DNA of 64,000 bases from Allobosea sp. OK403 (GCF_900113835.1 NZ_FOQV01000001.1:930001-994000); one strand, 5' to 3'; shown: positions 37,009 through 46,864, counted from the stretch's first letter. Translations and numbers: made by a program. The notes: generated by a model not told the origin, from the letters alone.

Positions 37009-38922
37009 ATGATGATGCAGGGCATCCGCAAGGCGGGTCAGAGTTTCCTCGGGAAGCTTATCATCAGCATAACGTTCGGCTTCCTGATCCTGTCCTTTGC
37101 GATCTGGGGCATCGGCGACATCTTCCGCGGCTATGGCCGCAACGAGGTTGCGCGCGTCGGCAAGGTCGAGATCGGCCTCGAACAGATGCGCACGGCCTAT
37201 CAGAACGAGATCCAGACGCTGACCCGCCAGCAGCGCCGCCAGATCACGCCCGATATGGCCCGCGCGATCGGCCTCGACCGGCAGGTGCTGTCCCGGCTGG
37301 TGACGGAAGCGGTGCTCGACCAGACGGCGCAAGGCATGCGGCTCGCAGTCTCCGACGAGACGATTCGTAACCTGATCTTTGACGATCCGAGCTTCCGCGA
37401 CGCATCGGGCGCTTTCTCGCCGGCGCGTTTCAACGAATTGCTGCGCAGTAACGGCTATACCGAGCAGGTCTATGTCCGCGAGCAGCGCGCCACGATCCTG
37501 CGCCAGCAGCTTGCCGAGATGGTCGTGGGCGCAGTCGCCGCGCCCGTGGCGCTGCAGGAGATTGGCCACCGCCTGCGCAACGAAAAGCGCAGCGTCACCC
37601 TTGCCCGCGTGCCCGTGAGCGCAGCCAGCGATATCGCCGCGCCCACCGAGGCGCAGCTCAAGACCTTCTTCGACGAGCGTAAAGCCGCTTTCCGCGCCCC
37701 CGAATACCGCACCGCCAGCGTGCTCTCGATCACGGCCGAGACGATCGCCGATCCGGCCTCGGTCAGCGAGAACGATGTCAAGGCGCGTTACGAGCAGATC
37801 AAGGGGCAGCGCTTCAGCTCGCCCGAGACGCGCACCATCCAGCAGATCGCCTTCCCGACATCGGAAGAAGCACAGGCCGCCAAGACTCGCATCGATGGTG
37901 GCGAGACCTATGAGGCCGTGGCGACCCAGCGCAACGTCGCCGAGAAGGACCTCTCGCTCGGCACCTTCACCAAGAGCCAGGTCTTCGATCCGGCCGTGCG
38001 CGATGCCGCCTTTGCGCTGGCGCAAGGTGCGGTCAGCGCTCCGGTGACGAGTGCCTTCGGCTCCGTCCTGCTGCGTGTGACCGCGATCACGCCCGAGCGC
38101 GTGCGTCCCTATGAGGAGGTCGCAGCCGAGCTGCGCAGCGAGATCGCGACCAGCCGCGCCGCAAGCCTGATCACCGATCTGCACGACAAGATCGAGGATC
38201 AGCGCGCTGCCGCCAAGCCGCTGGCGGAGATCGCAAGCGAATTGAAGCTGCCCTTGCGCACCCTTGGCCCCGTCGATGCGAGCCTGCGCAAGCCCGATGG
38301 CGCGACCGAGGCGGCCGTGCCGGGAGGCGACGCGACCGTGCAGGCGATCTTCCGTTCGGATATCGGCGTCGACAACGAGGCGATCCGGTTGCCGCGCGAT
38401 GTGGGCTATGTCTGGTTCGATCTGACCAAGATCGAACCCGGCCGCGCGCAGGGCTTCGACGAGGTCAAGGCGCAGGTCGAGGCGCAATGGCGCGCCGACG
38501 AGGTCGCGAGCAAGCTCTCGGCCAAGACGCGCGAACTCGTCGCACAGCTCGACAAGGGCGAGGCCTTCGACACGGTCGCGTCAGCCGCTGGCCTCACCAT
38601 TGAGAAGGCCGCCGATCTCGGCCGGCAGGAGCAGCGTCCCGAATTGCCGGCCAATGTGGTCAGCCTGATTTTCGGCACCGCGGTCGGCAAGAGCGGCGCG
38701 GCGGCGCTTGCCGATGGCGGGCGCGTGCTGTTCAAGGTCGATAGCGCGACCGTGCAGCCCTATGCCCGCACGACACAGGAGGCGGAGAATTTCGCCCGCC
38801 TGCTCGCTTCAAGCATCAGCGAGGACATCCTGTCGCAATATGTCGGCAAGCGGCAGTCGGAGCTCGGCGTCAGCGTCAACGAGGCTGCGTTCCGCAACGC
38901 CACCGGCGGCGCGCAGAATTGA
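37009..38922 (+). CDS. ppiD: Periplasmic folding chaperone PpiD (SurA N-domain, parvulin type)
   Basis: About 637 residues, anchored by one N-terminal membrane helix (LIISITFGFLILSFAIWGIG, about residues 17-36) with the bulk in the periplasm. A SurA-like N-terminal domain follows (QVLSRLVTEAVLDQTAQGMRLAVSDE, about 88-113). The parvulin-type rotamase region (about 270-365, ETRTIQQIAFPTSEEA) lacks several standard active-site residues, as in E. coli PpiD. PpiD aids proteins leaving the Sec channel. Start choices ATG 37009, 37012 and 37015 are adjacent; AGGAAA lies upstream. trpE starts 2 bases after the stop. Confidence 0.9.
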   Translation: MMMQGIRKAGQSFLGKLIISITFGFLILSFAIWGIGDIFRGYGRNEVARVGKVEIGLEQMRTAYQNEIQTLTRQQRRQITPDMARAIGLDRQVLSRLVTEAVLDQTAQGMRLAVSDETIRNLIFDDPSFRDASGAFSPARFNELLRSNGYTEQVYVREQRATILRQQLAEMVVGAVAAPVALQEIGHRLRNEKRSVTLARVPVSAASDIAAPTEAQLKTFFDERKAAFRAPEYRTASVLSITAETIADPASVSENDVKARYEQIKGQRFSSPETRTIQQIAFPTSEEAQAAKTRIDGGETYEAVATQRNVAEKDLSLGTFTKSQVFDPAVRDAAFALAQGAVSAPVTSAFGSVLLRVTAITPERVRPYEEVAAELRSEIATSRAASLITDLHDKIEDQRAAAKPLAEIASELKLPLRTLGPVDASLRKPDGATEAAVPGGDATVQAIFRSDIGVDNEAIRLPRDVGYVWFDLTKIEPGRAQGFDEVKAQVEAQWRADEVASKLSAKTRELVAQLDKGEAFDTVASAAGLTIEKAADLGRQEQRPELPANVVSLIFGTAVGKSGAAALADGGRVLFKVDSATVQPYARTTQEAENFARLLASSISEDILSQYVGKRQSELGVSVNEAAFRNATGGAQN

Positions 38923-38924
38923 CC

Positions 38925-40448
38925 ATGCAAGCCCCTTTCGAGCGCTTCGCGCAAAGCTACGAGGCCGGCACGGCGCAATTACTGCGACAGGTACTGGTCG
39001 GCGATTGCGAGACGCCGGTCGCCGCCTTCCTGAAGCTGCGGCACGCCACGACGGGCCCGGCCTTCCTGCTCGAATCGGTCGAAGGCGGTGCCGTGCGCGG
39101 GCGCTACTCGATGATCGGGCTCGAGCCGGACCTGATCTGGCGCTGCCATCACGGTGAGGCCGCCTTGTGCCGGCCGGCGCTCGGCGACAGCTTCCTCACT
39201 GATCCGCGCCCGGCCTTCGAGAGCCTGCGCTCATTGCTGGACGAGAGCGCGATCCCCGACGGCGAAGGGGCGGAAGGCGAGAAACTGCCGCCCATGGCCG
39301 CCGGCGTGTTCGGCTATCTCGGTTACGACATGGTGCGCCTGATGGAGCGCCTGGCTGAACCGAAGGAAACCGGCACCGGCGTTCCCGACGCCATCCTGAT
39401 CCGCCCGACGCTGATGGTCGTGTTCGATTCGGTGCGCGACGAGATCCACGTCGTGACCCCGGTGCGGGCTCAGCCCGGCATCGCCGCCCGCGCAGCCTAT
39501 GAGCAGGCGCAGGACCGGCTGGACGCCGTGGTGATGGCGCTCGAAGGGCCGTTGCCGGCCGATGCCGCTATCGACATCACCAATTTGCCGGAGCCGGCGA
39601 TTGTCTCGAACACCAGCGAGGCGGATTTCCACGCCATGGTCGCCACCGCGCAGGATTATATCCGTGCCGGCGACATCTTCCAGGTCGTGCTGTCGCAGCG
39701 CTTCGAGGCGCCCTTCCGGCTGCCGCCCTTTGCTCTCTATCGGGCTCTGCGGCGGGTCAATCCAGCGCCGTTCCTGTGCTATCTCGACTTCGCCGACTTC
39801 CAGATCGTCTGCTCCAGCCCCGAAATCCTGGTCCGCCTGCGCGACGATACCGTGACCATCCGGCCGATCGCCGGTACGCGCCGGCGCGGCGCGACGGTGG
39901 CTGAGGATGACGCGCTTGCCGCGGAATTGCTGGCCGACCCGAAGGAACGCGCCGAGCATCTGATGCTGCTCGATCTCGGCCGCAACGATGTCGGCCGGGT
40001 CGCGCAGATCGGCTCGGTGAAGGTGACCGACTCCTTCTTCATCGAGCGCTACAGCCAGGTCATGCACATCGTCTCGAATGTCGAAGGGACGATCGACCCG
40101 CAGCATGACGCATTGGCCGCATTGGCCGCCGGCTTTCCCGCCGGCACGGTGTCCGGTGCGCCGAAAGTCCGCGCGATGGAGATCATCGACGAACTGGAGC
40201 GCGACGCGCGCGGCGCCTATGGCGGCTGCATCGGTTATTTCGGCGCCAATGGCGAGATGGACACCTGCATCGTGCTGCGCACGGCGGTGGTCAAGGACGA
40301 GCGCATGCATGTCCAGGCCGGCGCCGGCATCGTCTATGATTCCAACCCGGCATCCGAGCAGGCCGAATGCGTGAACAAGGCGAAAGCCCTGTTCAAGGCG
40401 GCGGAAGAAGCGATCCGCTTCGCCTCGCGGGCCGGGCGCGGGCAATAG
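38925..40448 (+). CDS. trpE: Anthranilate synthase component I TrpE
   Basis: 507 residues. TrpE turns chorismate and ammonia into anthranilate. The feedback-inhibition motif is present as FLLESVEGG (about residue 45). The chorismate-binding domain has PIAGTRRRGAT (about 315), AEHLMLLDLGRNDVGRVA (about 345), AGFPAGTVSGAPKVRAMEIIDELE (about 400) and YGGCIGYFGANGEMDTCI. It starts at ATG 38925, 2 bases after the ppiD stop, so they are co-transcribed. It is separated from trpG by an opposite-strand patatin gene, unlike the fused TrpEG of Rhizobium and Sinorhizobium. Confidence 0.96.
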   Translation: MQAPFERFAQSYEAGTAQLLRQVLVGDCETPVAAFLKLRHATTGPAFLLESVEGGAVRGRYSMIGLEPDLIWRCHHGEAALCRPALGDSFLTDPRPAFESLRSLLDESAIPDGEGAEGEKLPPMAAGVFGYLGYDMVRLMERLAEPKETGTGVPDAILIRPTLMVVFDSVRDEIHVVTPVRAQPGIAARAAYEQAQDRLDAVVMALEGPLPADAAIDITNLPEPAIVSNTSEADFHAMVATAQDYIRAGDIFQVVLSQRFEAPFRLPPFALYRALRRVNPAPFLCYLDFADFQIVCSSPEILVRLRDDTVTIRPIAGTRRRGATVAEDDALAAELLADPKERAEHLMLLDLGRNDVGRVAQIGSVKVTDSFFIERYSQVMHIVSNVEGTIDPQHDALAALAAGFPAGTVSGAPKVRAMEIIDELERDARGAYGGCIGYFGANGEMDTCIVLRTAVVKDERMHVQAGAGIVYDSNPASEQAECVNKAKALFKAAEEAIRFASRAGRGQ

Positions 40449-40464
40449 AGGCTGTCAGGGCCTC

Positions 40465-40505
40465 TAGAGTATTTCCGCGTTTCTCTGAATCGCGGAAATA
40501 CTCTA
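40465..40505 (-). repeat. Companion hairpin, module B, copy 2
   Basis: Perfect 15-base inverted repeat TAGAGTATTTCCGCG (40465-40479) and CGCGGAAATACTCTA (40491-40505) with an 11-base loop. It lies just beyond module A as read on the minus strand, the same order as at 5682-5786. It lies 16 bases after the trpE stop and could also act as a transcript end for trpE or the patatin gene. Confidence 0.85.
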
Positions 40506-40510
40506 CCCCC

Positions 40511-40569
40511 TTGTTTTATCGCATTTTCTTCACGCGAACCGGGGTCCACTTCGCTCGAAAATGCTCTAG
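40511..40569 (-). repeat. Dispersed palindromic repeat, module A, copy 3 (inverted)
   Basis: On the minus strand it runs from CTAGAGCATTTTCGAGCGAAG to GCGATAAAACAA. Outer arms are GCATTTTC and GAAAATGC: relative to copy 1 (GCGTTTTC/GAAAACGC) the third base pair changed from G-C to A-T on both sides. It fills the gap between the convergent trpE and patatin genes. Confidence 0.88.
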
Positions 40570-40575
40570 CCCACC

Positions 40576-41766
40576 TCAGCGCAAGGCCAGCGTCGGCGAG
40601 GCCGGCGCCTCGGTCAGCCAAGCGCGGCCGGCGCGCGCTTGTTCGTAGCCGAGGTTGAACAGCTCCTGCATGTAAAGCGAGTCGAACTCCGAGCGCGGCT
40701 TGCCCGCGAAATCGTCCGGCACAGCCGTGAAAGCGAAGCGCGCCTTCAACCGCCGGGCCAGTTCCGAGATCGCGGCGATGTTGGAGAGCGCCTGGTACTT
40801 CACCAGGGTCGCGATCGAGCGCGTCGCCAAGCCTGCGACCGTCTGGATGCTCGCCTTGTATTCGGGCTTCAGCTTGCCATTGCGGATGACGAAGAGCGCC
40901 AATCTGCGCTCATGTCCGAGATTGCGCTGCGCCGCGCCGTTCAGATCGAGCCCCGGCGGGGCGAAGAAGATCTGCGAGGCGACGCCGCCATCGACGTGGA
41001 GTTCGTCATAAAGCCGCTCATTGCTGGAGACGCTGAGCCGCACCGGCGGGAACACGGCCGGGATCGCGGCCGAAGCCAGCAGGATGTCGACGAAGAGCCG
41101 GCGGCGGCTCGCCTGGCCGCTGGCAGCAATCGCGCCCATGTCCCAGATCACCGGGCGCTGAGCGTCGAGATTGGTGGTCTGCACCAGCAGGCGACGGCCC
41201 TTGCGATGCTCGACCGCGATGGCGTCGAGCAGGTCGTCGCTGGCATAGCGCTCGATCAGGTGACGTAACGGCGCGGTGTCGTAGAGCGATTCACCGACGA
41301 GGCCGATCACGCCCTTGTCGTTGAAGAGGTCCTTGTCACCATATCGGGTGTAGATTTCCTCGAGTTCGGCATCATGCGCGGGGCCAAGGAAAGCAAAGGG
41401 CGCGGCGAGCGAACCGGTGCTGACGCCGGTGACGACCTCGAAGTGCGGGCGATCACCGCGCGCACTCCAGCCCTTGAGGAAACCCGCACCATAGGCACCG
41501 TCCGCGCTGCCGCCCGAGATCGCCAGGAAGGACGCTGATCTCTGGCAAGGCTCGCAGCCCGACCTTGCGATCTGGCGGTACTGAATGTCGAGATAGGTCT
41601 TCGTCTGCGCGTCAACCGCATCGGCCCAGAAGCGGATCACGCCATAGCCGGTGAGTTCGGCCGTTGCGAGCCCTTCATAGGGCAAGGCCTGAGGCCGCTC
41701 GCCCGTATTGCAGCCGGCCAACAACAATGCGGCCGTCACCATAACGATATATCGATTGAACGCCAC
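40576..41766 (-). CDS. Patatin-like phospholipase, predicted lipoprotein
   Basis: About 396 residues from GTG 41766. The N-terminus has a lipobox, ALLLAGCNTG, so the protein should be lipid-anchored after Cys. The patatin domain is intact: glycine-rich oxyanion region AISGGSADGAYGAGFL (about residues 82-97), nucleophile elbow GVSTGSLA (Ser about 115) and catalytic Asp in VDGGVAS (about 260), the Ser-Asp dyad of lipid acyl hydrolases. GAGGG is just upstream of the GTG. It is on the opposite strand between trpE and trpG and has repeat modules at its 3' end. Confidence 0.88.
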   Translation of the reverse strand: MAFNRYIVMVTAALLLAGCNTGERPQALPYEGLATAELTGYGVIRFWADAVDAQTKTYLDIQYRQIARSGCEPCQRSASFLAISGGSADGAYGAGFLKGWSARGDRPHFEVVTGVSTGSLAAPFAFLGPAHDAELEEIYTRYGDKDLFNDKGVIGLVGESLYDTAPLRHLIERYASDDLLDAIAVEHRKGRRLLVQTTNLDAQRPVIWDMGAIAASGQASRRRLFVDILLASAAIPAVFPPVRLSVSSNERLYDELHVDGGVASQIFFAPPGLDLNGAAQRNLGHERRLALFVIRNGKLKPEYKASIQTVAGLATRSIATLVKYQALSNIAAISELARRLKARFAFTAVPDDFAGKPRSEFDSLYMQELFNLGYEQARAGRAWLTEAPASPTLALR

Positions 41767-41906
41767 GCACCGCCCTCGTGCACTCGCCGGAAGCGCATCA
41801 TGCTCGGCGATACCCTTACCGCGCAATGGCGTCCGACGGCACTGCAACTTGACCACCCTGCCCTCGACCGTGCATGACCTTGCGCCTTAACTTGAGCCTT
41901 GAACCG

Positions 41907-42524
41907 ATGCGCATCCTGCTGATCGACAACTACGACAGCTTCACTTGGAACCTCGTCCACCTGATTGGCGGGCTAGGCGCTGACGTTGTCGTGCGCCGCA
42001 ACGATGCGATCACGGTCGCGGAGGCGTTGTCCGACGATTACGACGCTATCGTGCTGTCGCCCGGCCCCTGCACGCCCAACGAGGCCGGCATCTGCCTCGA
42101 CCTCGTGCGCGAGGGCGCCGGGGTCAAGCCGATCTTCGGCGTCTGCCTCGGCTTGCAGGCGATCGGACAGGTCTTCGGCGGCGATGTCGTGCGAGCCCCC
42201 CTGCCGATGCACGGCAAGATCTCGGCGATCCGACATCAGTCACGCGGCATGTTCCGCGGCATCAACGGGCCGATCCAGGCAACGCGCTACCATTCGCTCG
42301 TCGTCTCCCGTCAAACCTGTCCCGCAGCACTCGATATCGAGGCGGAAAGCGATGACGGGTTGATCATGGCGCTGTCGCATCGCGAGTTTCCGGTGCTGGG
42401 CGTGCAGTTCCACCCTGAGAGCATCGCCTCCGAGCATGGCGCGACGATCCTGCGCAATTTCCTCGATATTTCTCAAGCGTGGTCGCGGCAGCATCGACCC
42501 GCCGCCCTGCCCCAGACCGCCTGA
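41907..42524 (+). CDS. trpG: Anthranilate synthase component II TrpG (glutamine amidotransferase)
   Basis: 205 residues. It supplies ammonia from glutamine to TrpE. It begins MRILLIDNYDSFTWNLVH; the nucleophile is in GVCLGLQAIGQ (Cys about 80) and the His-Glu pair in VQFHPESIASEHG (about 170). An in-frame ATG at 41874 would add 11 residues outside the family. PabA has the same fold and could share this subunit for folate synthesis; the trpD-trpC neighbours favour TrpG. trpD starts 15 bases after the stop. Confidence 0.95.
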   Translation: MRILLIDNYDSFTWNLVHLIGGLGADVVVRRNDAITVAEALSDDYDAIVLSPGPCTPNEAGICLDLVREGAGVKPIFGVCLGLQAIGQVFGGDVVRAPLPMHGKISAIRHQSRGMFRGINGPIQATRYHSLVVSRQTCPAALDIEAESDDGLIMALSHREFPVLGVQFHPESIASEHGATILRNFLDISQAWSRQHRPAALPQTA

Positions 42525-42539
42525 TTTCACAGAGTTCCC

Positions 42540-43553
42540 ATGGACGACTTCAAACCCTTCATCGCCAAGGTCGCGACCGGAGCCACGCTTTCGCGCGACG
42601 AGGCCAAAGACGCCTTCGACACCATCCTCTCGGGCGAGGTCACCAACGCCCAGGCCGCCGCCTTCCTGATGGCCCTGCGCGTGCGCGGCGAGACCACTGA
42701 GGAGATTGCAGGCGCCGTCAGCGCCATGCGCGGCAAGATGGTGAAGGTCCAGGCTCCGGCTGATGCCATCGACATCGTCGGCACCGGTGGCGATTCGTCG
42801 GGCTCCTACAATGTCTCGACGCTGGCTGCGATCATCACGGCCGCCTGCGGCGTTCCCGTCGCCAAGCATGGCAACCGCGCCGCCTCCTCGCGCTCGGGCG
42901 CGGCCGACGTGCTGATGGCGCTCGGCGTCAAGGTCGGGCTCGACGCGGCGGCAACCGAGCGCTGCATCAAGGAGGCCGGCGTCGGCTTCATGTTCGCGCC
43001 GACGCACCACGCCTCGATGCGCCATGTCGCGCCGGTGCGCACCGAACTCGGTACCCGCACGATCTTCAACCTGCTCGGCCCCCTATCGAATCCGGCCGGC
43101 GTGACCAGGCAGCTCGTCGGTGCGTTCTCCGAGACCTGGCTGGAGCCCATGGTGAAGGTTCTGGCCTCGCTCGGCTCGCAGCGGATCTGGGCCGTGCACG
43201 GTTCCGACGGTCTGGACGAGATCACCACGACCGGGCCGACGCGGGTCGTCTCGCTCGATGGCGGCAAGATCGAGAGCTTTACGATCAGCCCGGGCGATGT
43301 CGGGCTCGCGCTGGCGAAGCCTGCGGAGCTGCGCGGCGGCGAGCCCGAGCAGAATGCAGCCGCGCTGCGCGCCGTTCTCGATGGGCAGAAGACCGCCTTT
43401 CGCGATATCGCGGCCTTCAATGCGGCGGCTGCGCTCGTCGTTGCCGGCAAGGCGGGCGATCTGCGCGACGGGCTGGCTCAGGCATTCGCCGCGCTCGACA
43501 GCGGTCGCGCCAAGGCCCGTCTCGATGCATTGATCGTCAGCTCGAACGCTTGA
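42540..43553 (+). CDS. trpD: Anthranilate phosphoribosyltransferase TrpD
   Basis: 337 residues. It joins anthranilate to phosphoribosyl pyrophosphate. The helical N-terminal domain has [20 protein letters not shown]. The PRPP loop is [15 protein letters not shown] (about residues 80-94) and the [21 protein letters not shown] segment (about 106-126) binds anthranilate and [23 protein letters not shown] is the family C-domain signature. It lies in the trpG-trpD-trpC run with 7 bases to trpC. Confidence 0.97.
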   Translation: MDDFKPFIAKVATGATLSRDEAKDAFDTILSGEVTNAQAAAFLMALRVRGETTEEIAGAVSAMRGKMVKVQAPADAIDIVGTGGDSSGSYNVSTLAAIITAACGVPVAKHGNRAASSRSGAADVLMALGVKVGLDAAATERCIKEAGVGFMFAPTHHASMRHVAPVRTELGTRTIFNLLGPLSNPAGVTRQLVGAFSETWLEPMVKVLASLGSQRIWAVHGSDGLDEITTTGPTRVVSLDGGKIESFTISPGDVGLALAKPAELRGGEPEQNAAALRAVLDGQKTAFRDIAAFNAAAALVVAGKAGDLRDGLAQAFAALDSGRAKARLDALIVSSNA

Positions 43554-43560
43554 GGCGGCG

Positions 43561-44373
43561 ATGACCGATATTCTTGCGAAGATCGAGACCTATAAGCGCC
43601 AGGAGATCGCTGCCGCCAAGGCTGCGATCCCACAAGCTGAGATCGAGCGACTGGCACTGGCCGCCTCACCGGTACGCGGCTTTGCTGCTGCGCTCGCGGC
43701 GAAGCATGCCACGGGCCAGTCGGCCTTGATCGCGGAGATCAAGAAGGCGAGCCCGTCAAAGGGGCTGATCCGGGAGGATTTCGATCCGGCCTTACTGGCG
43801 AAGGCTTATGCGGCAGGCGGGGCCGCCTGCCTCTCGGTGCTGACAGACGCACCGTCGTTCCAGGGTCGGCCCGAATTCCTGACGCAGGCGCGCGAGGCCT
43901 CAGGCCTGCCGGCGCTGCGCAAGGACTTCCTCTACGACGCCTATCAGGTGTTCGAAGCGCGCGCCTGGGGCGCCGATTGCATCCTGATCATCATGGCCGG
44001 GGTCGACGACGCCACGGCGCGCGAGCTCAACGCCACGGCGCAGAGCCTTGGCATGGACGTCCTCGTCGAGGTCCATGACGAAGCCGAGCTCGAACGCGCC
44101 CTGGCGATCGACAGCCGCCTGCTCGGCATCAACAACCGCGATCTGCGCAGCTTCCATGTCGACCTCGCCGTCACAGAACGCCTGGCACCGCGCATTCCCG
44201 ATGACCGGATCATCGTCGGCGAGAGCGGTGTCTTCGGCCCAGCCGATATCGCAAGGCTGCGGCGCGTCGGTGTCGAAACCTTCCTGGTCGGCGAGAGCCT
44301 GATGCGCCAGGCGGATGTGGCGCAGGCAACGCGCGCTCTGCTCGCCAAGCCGGGCGACGAGGTCGCGGCATGA
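43561..44373 (+). CDS. trpC: Indole-3-glycerol phosphate synthase TrpC
   Basis: 270 residues, a single TIM-barrel enzyme that closes the indole ring from the anthranilate-ribulose phosphate. The catalytic Lys is in [14 protein letters not shown] (about residues 60-73); [12 protein letters not shown] (about 118) and [16 protein letters not shown] (about 183) and [11 protein letters not shown] (about 220) complete the site. It is not fused to TrpF. The last codons overlap moaC by 4 bases (ATGA), linking tryptophan synthesis and molybdenum-cofactor genes in one transcript. Confidence 0.97.
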   Translation: MTDILAKIETYKRQEIAAAKAAIPQAEIERLALAASPVRGFAAALAAKHATGQSALIAEIKKASPSKGLIREDFDPALLAKAYAAGGAACLSVLTDAPSFQGRPEFLTQAREASGLPALRKDFLYDAYQVFEARAWGADCILIIMAGVDDATARELNATAQSLGMDVLVEVHDEAELERALAIDSRLLGINNRDLRSFHVDLAVTERLAPRIPDDRIIVGESGVFGPADIARLRRVGVETFLVGESLMRQADVAQATRALLAKPGDEVAA

Positions 44374-44855
44374 CCGGCCTCAGCCACCTCGATGCGCAGG
44401 GCCAGGCGCATATGGTGGATGTCGGCGACAAGGCCGAGACGACGCGTGTCGCGATCGCCGAGGGCAATGTGGTGATGCAGGCAGCCACGCTCGACATCGT
44501 GCGCCGTGGCGACGCGAAGAAGGGCGACGTGCTCGGCACCGCAAGGCTCGCCGGCATCATGGCGGCCAAGCGCACCCATGAGCTGATTCCGCTTTGCCAC
44601 CCGCTGCTGATCAGCAAGATCGCCGTCGATCTCACCATCGACGCGGCATTGCCCGGCGTCCGCGTGCGCGCCGAAGTTAAGATGAAGGGCCAGACCGGCG
44701 TCGAGATGGAAGCGCTCACTGCCGTCAGCATCGCCTGTCTCACGGTCTACGACATGGTCAAGGCCGTCGATCGCGCGATGCATATCGAGGGCATCCGGCT
44801 GGTGCACAAATCCGGCGGGAAATCGGGCGTCTACGAGGCGGAGCAGCCGGCATGA
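44370..44855 (+). CDS. moaC: Cyclic pyranopterin monophosphate synthase MoaC
   Basis: 161 residues. With MoaA it turns GTP into cyclic pyranopterin monophosphate, the first molybdenum-cofactor intermediate. [18 protein letters not shown] near the start, [19 protein letters not shown] (about residues 68-86) and [25 protein letters not shown] (about 110-134) are all family signatures with the catalytic Lys and His residues. It overlaps trpC by four bases upstream and moeA by four bases downstream. Confidence 0.97.
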   Translation: MTGLSHLDAQGQAHMVDVGDKAETTRVAIAEGNVVMQAATLDIVRRGDAKKGDVLGTARLAGIMAAKRTHELIPLCHPLLISKIAVDLTIDAALPGVRVRAEVKMKGQTGVEMEALTAVSIACLTVYDMVKAVDRAMHIEGIRLVHKSGGKSGVYEAEQPA

Positions 44856-46063
44856 GCCTGACCCCGGTCAAGGTCGCGCTGCAGGCGCTGCTCGACAGCG
44901 TTCCCGGGCCGACATCCGTCGAGATCGTTCCGCTCGCCTCCTGCGCCAGGCGCGTGCTGGGGGCCGATATCGTCGCGCTCAGAACGCAGCCGCCTTTCGC
45001 CAATTCGGCCATGGATGGCTACGCGGTGCGAGCGGTAGATCTTGCGCCGGCAAATGAACTGCGTGTTATCGGCGAATCGGCGGCTGGGCGCGCCTTTGCA
45101 GGGACGGTCGGCCCCGGCGAGACGATTCGCATCTTCACCGGCGCGCCGATGCCACAGGGTGCGGACACGATCCTGATCCAGGAGAATGCCGACGGTGTCG
45201 GCGGCGCGGTCATCCGCGTCCGCGAAGGGGCCGAGCCGGGGCGTTTCGTCCGCCCGGCCGGGCTCGATTTCCGGGAAGGCGACGCCCTCCTCCCGGCGGG
45301 ACGCCGGCTCGACAGTGCCGCGCTCGGCCTCGCGGCTGCAGCCGGACACCCGGCGCTGCCGGTTCGGCGCAAGCCTCTGGTCGCGATCCTGGCTACGGGT
45401 GACGAACTCGTTCTGCCGGGTGAAACGGTCGGACCCGACCAGATCGTCGCGTCGAACAGCTATTCCCTGGCCGCGATCGTCGAGGAGATCGGCGGAACGG
45501 CCTTCGATCTCGGCATCGCACGCGACAATCATGCCGATCTCGCCGCCAAGATCGAACAGGCGCGAGCCGCCGGGGCGGATGTCCTGATTACGCTCGGCGG
45601 TGCCTCGGTCGGGGCGCATGACCTCGTGCAGGAGGCCTTGAAGCGCCAGGGCATGGAGCTCGGCTTCTGGAAGATCGCGATGCGGCCGGGCAAGCCGATG
45701 ATGATGGGGCGGCTTGGAGCCATGGTCGCCGTAGGCCTGCCCGGTAACCCGGTCTCGTCGATCGTCTGCGGGCATCTGTTCGTGGCACCGCTCATCGAGG
45801 CGCTTCTGGGCATGCCCGATCCCGCGCGCGACCGCAGCGAGCCGGCGCTTCTCGGAAGCGATATGCCGGCTAATGATGAGCGCGAGGATTATCTGCGTGC
45901 CGATCTTCAGCACATCGAGGCCGGTTGGCTCGCCACCCCCTTCGCCAAGCAGGATTCCTCGATGTTGGGCAATCTGGCGCGTGCTCGAGCGCTGCTCATT
46001 CGCCCGGCCCATGCAGAGCCGGCAAAAGAAGGCGCGCCCTGCCGGATCATCCGCCTCCGCTAG
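44852..46063 (+). CDS. moeA: Molybdopterin molybdenumtransferase MoeA
   Basis: 403 residues. MoeA inserts molybdate into adenylated molybdopterin. The N-terminal part has [15 protein letters not shown] (about residues 49-63) and [18 protein letters not shown] (about 93-110). The MogA-like domain shows [15 protein letters not shown] (about 178), [15 protein letters not shown] and [10 protein letters not shown] (about 250), and [11 protein letters not shown] followed by [13 protein letters not shown] (about 294). The ATG overlaps the moaC stop. lexA follows after about 80 bases that hold the SOS box. Confidence 0.96.
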   Translation: MSLTPVKVALQALLDSVPGPTSVEIVPLASCARRVLGADIVALRTQPPFANSAMDGYAVRAVDLAPANELRVIGESAAGRAFAGTVGPGETIRIFTGAPMPQGADTILIQENADGVGGAVIRVREGAEPGRFVRPAGLDFREGDALLPAGRRLDSAALGLAAAAGHPALPVRRKPLVAILATGDELVLPGETVGPDQIVASNSYSLAAIVEEIGGTAFDLGIARDNHADLAAKIEQARAAGADVLITLGGASVGAHDLVQEALKRQGMELGFWKIAMRPGKPMMMGRLGAMVAVGLPGNPVSSIVCGHLFVAPLIEALLGMPDPARDRSEPALLGSDMPANDEREDYLRADLQHIEAGWLATPFAKQDSSMLGNLARARALLIRPAHAEPAKEGAPCRIIRLR

Positions 46064-46074
46064 GCTTGCTTGCG

Positions 46075-46089
46075 GAACACAACACGAAC
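46075..46089. promoter_or_regulatory. LexA-binding SOS box (GAAC-N7-GAAC)
   Basis: GAAC (46075-46078), seven bases, GAAC (46086-46089) fits the alphaproteobacterial SOS consensus exactly on the strand shown. It lies 56 bases before the lexA start codon and 12 bases after the moeA stop. A second, imperfect direct-repeat half, GTTC-N7-GTTT, lies at 46099-46113. It should mediate autoregulation of lexA. Confidence 0.85.
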
Positions 46090-46144
46090 GTGTATGATGT
46101 TCGTGATTTGTTTCGAATTCGCGCCGCGGGCGCTGGCGGGGACC

Positions 46145-46864
46145 ATGCTGACACGCAAACAATTCGAATTGCTCCGCTTCATCCAGGAACGCCTGCGTGA
46201 AAGCGGCGTGCCGCCCTCCTTCGACGAAATGAAGGACGCGCTCGATCTCCGCTCGAAATCCGGCATTCATCGCCTGATCATGGCCTTGGAGGAGCGGGGC
46301 TTCATTCGCCGGCTGCCCAATCGCGCCCGCGCGCTGGAGGTCATCAAGCTTCCCGATGGCGTCGGCACGCCACAGGGCGCGCGTGCGCGCTTCAGCCCCT
46401 CCATCGTGCAAGGCGGCCTCGGCCAGGGCGGCGGCCTCGGCAAGGCACGTCCGGCGCCGAGTCCGGAAGAGGATGCGCGGGCCACGATCGCAATCCCGGT
46501 GATGGGGCGGATCGCCGCCGGCACGCCGATCTCGGCGATCCAGAGCCGCAGCCACAATGTGGCGCTGCCGGCGGACATGCTCGGCGCCGGTGAGCATTTC
46601 GCGCTTGAAGTGCGCGGCGATTCGATGGTCGAGGCCGGCATTCTCGACGGTGACACCGTCGTCATCCGCCGACAGGACACGGCCAATACCGGCGACATCA
46701 TCGTGGCGCTGATCGATGACGAGGAGGCGACGCTGAAGCGCCTGCGCAAGCGTGGCTCGTCGATCGCGCTTGAAGCCGCAAATCCCGCTTATGAAACCCG
46801 TGTGCTCGGCCCCGACCGGGTCAAGATCCAGGGCCGGTTGGTCAATCTGATGCGGCGCTACTGA
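46145..46864 (+). CDS. lexA: SOS regulator LexA (repressor / self-cleaving protease)
   Basis: 239 residues. The winged-helix DNA-binding domain begins [17 protein letters not shown] and has [23 protein letters not shown] (about residues 25-48). A Gly-rich linker (about 90-110) is typical of alphaproteobacteria. The cleavage site Ala-Gly is in GRIAAGTP (about residue 126), the catalytic Ser in [10 protein letters not shown] (about 160) and the Lys in EEATLKRL (about 197). It cleaves itself when RecA is activated. The start ATG 46145 matches family length. The stop overlaps the convergent comEC stop by seven bases. Confidence 0.97.
   Translation: MLTRKQFELLRFIQERLRESGVPPSFDEMKDALDLRSKSGIHRLIMALEERGFIRRLPNRARALEVIKLPDGVGTPQGARARFSPSIVQGGLGQGGGLGKARPAPSPEEDARATIAIPVMGRIAAGTPISAIQSRSHNVALPADMLGAGEHFALEVRGDSMVEAGILDGDTVVIRRQDTANTGDIIVALIDDEEATLKRLRKRGSSIALEAANPAYETRVLGPDRVKIQGRLVNLMRRY

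Noticed and set aside
38923..38924. Tryptophan attenuator before trpE
   Set aside because: Only two bases separate ppiD and trpE, leaving no room for a leader peptide. The gap before trpG (41767-41906) also shows no Trp-rich leader.
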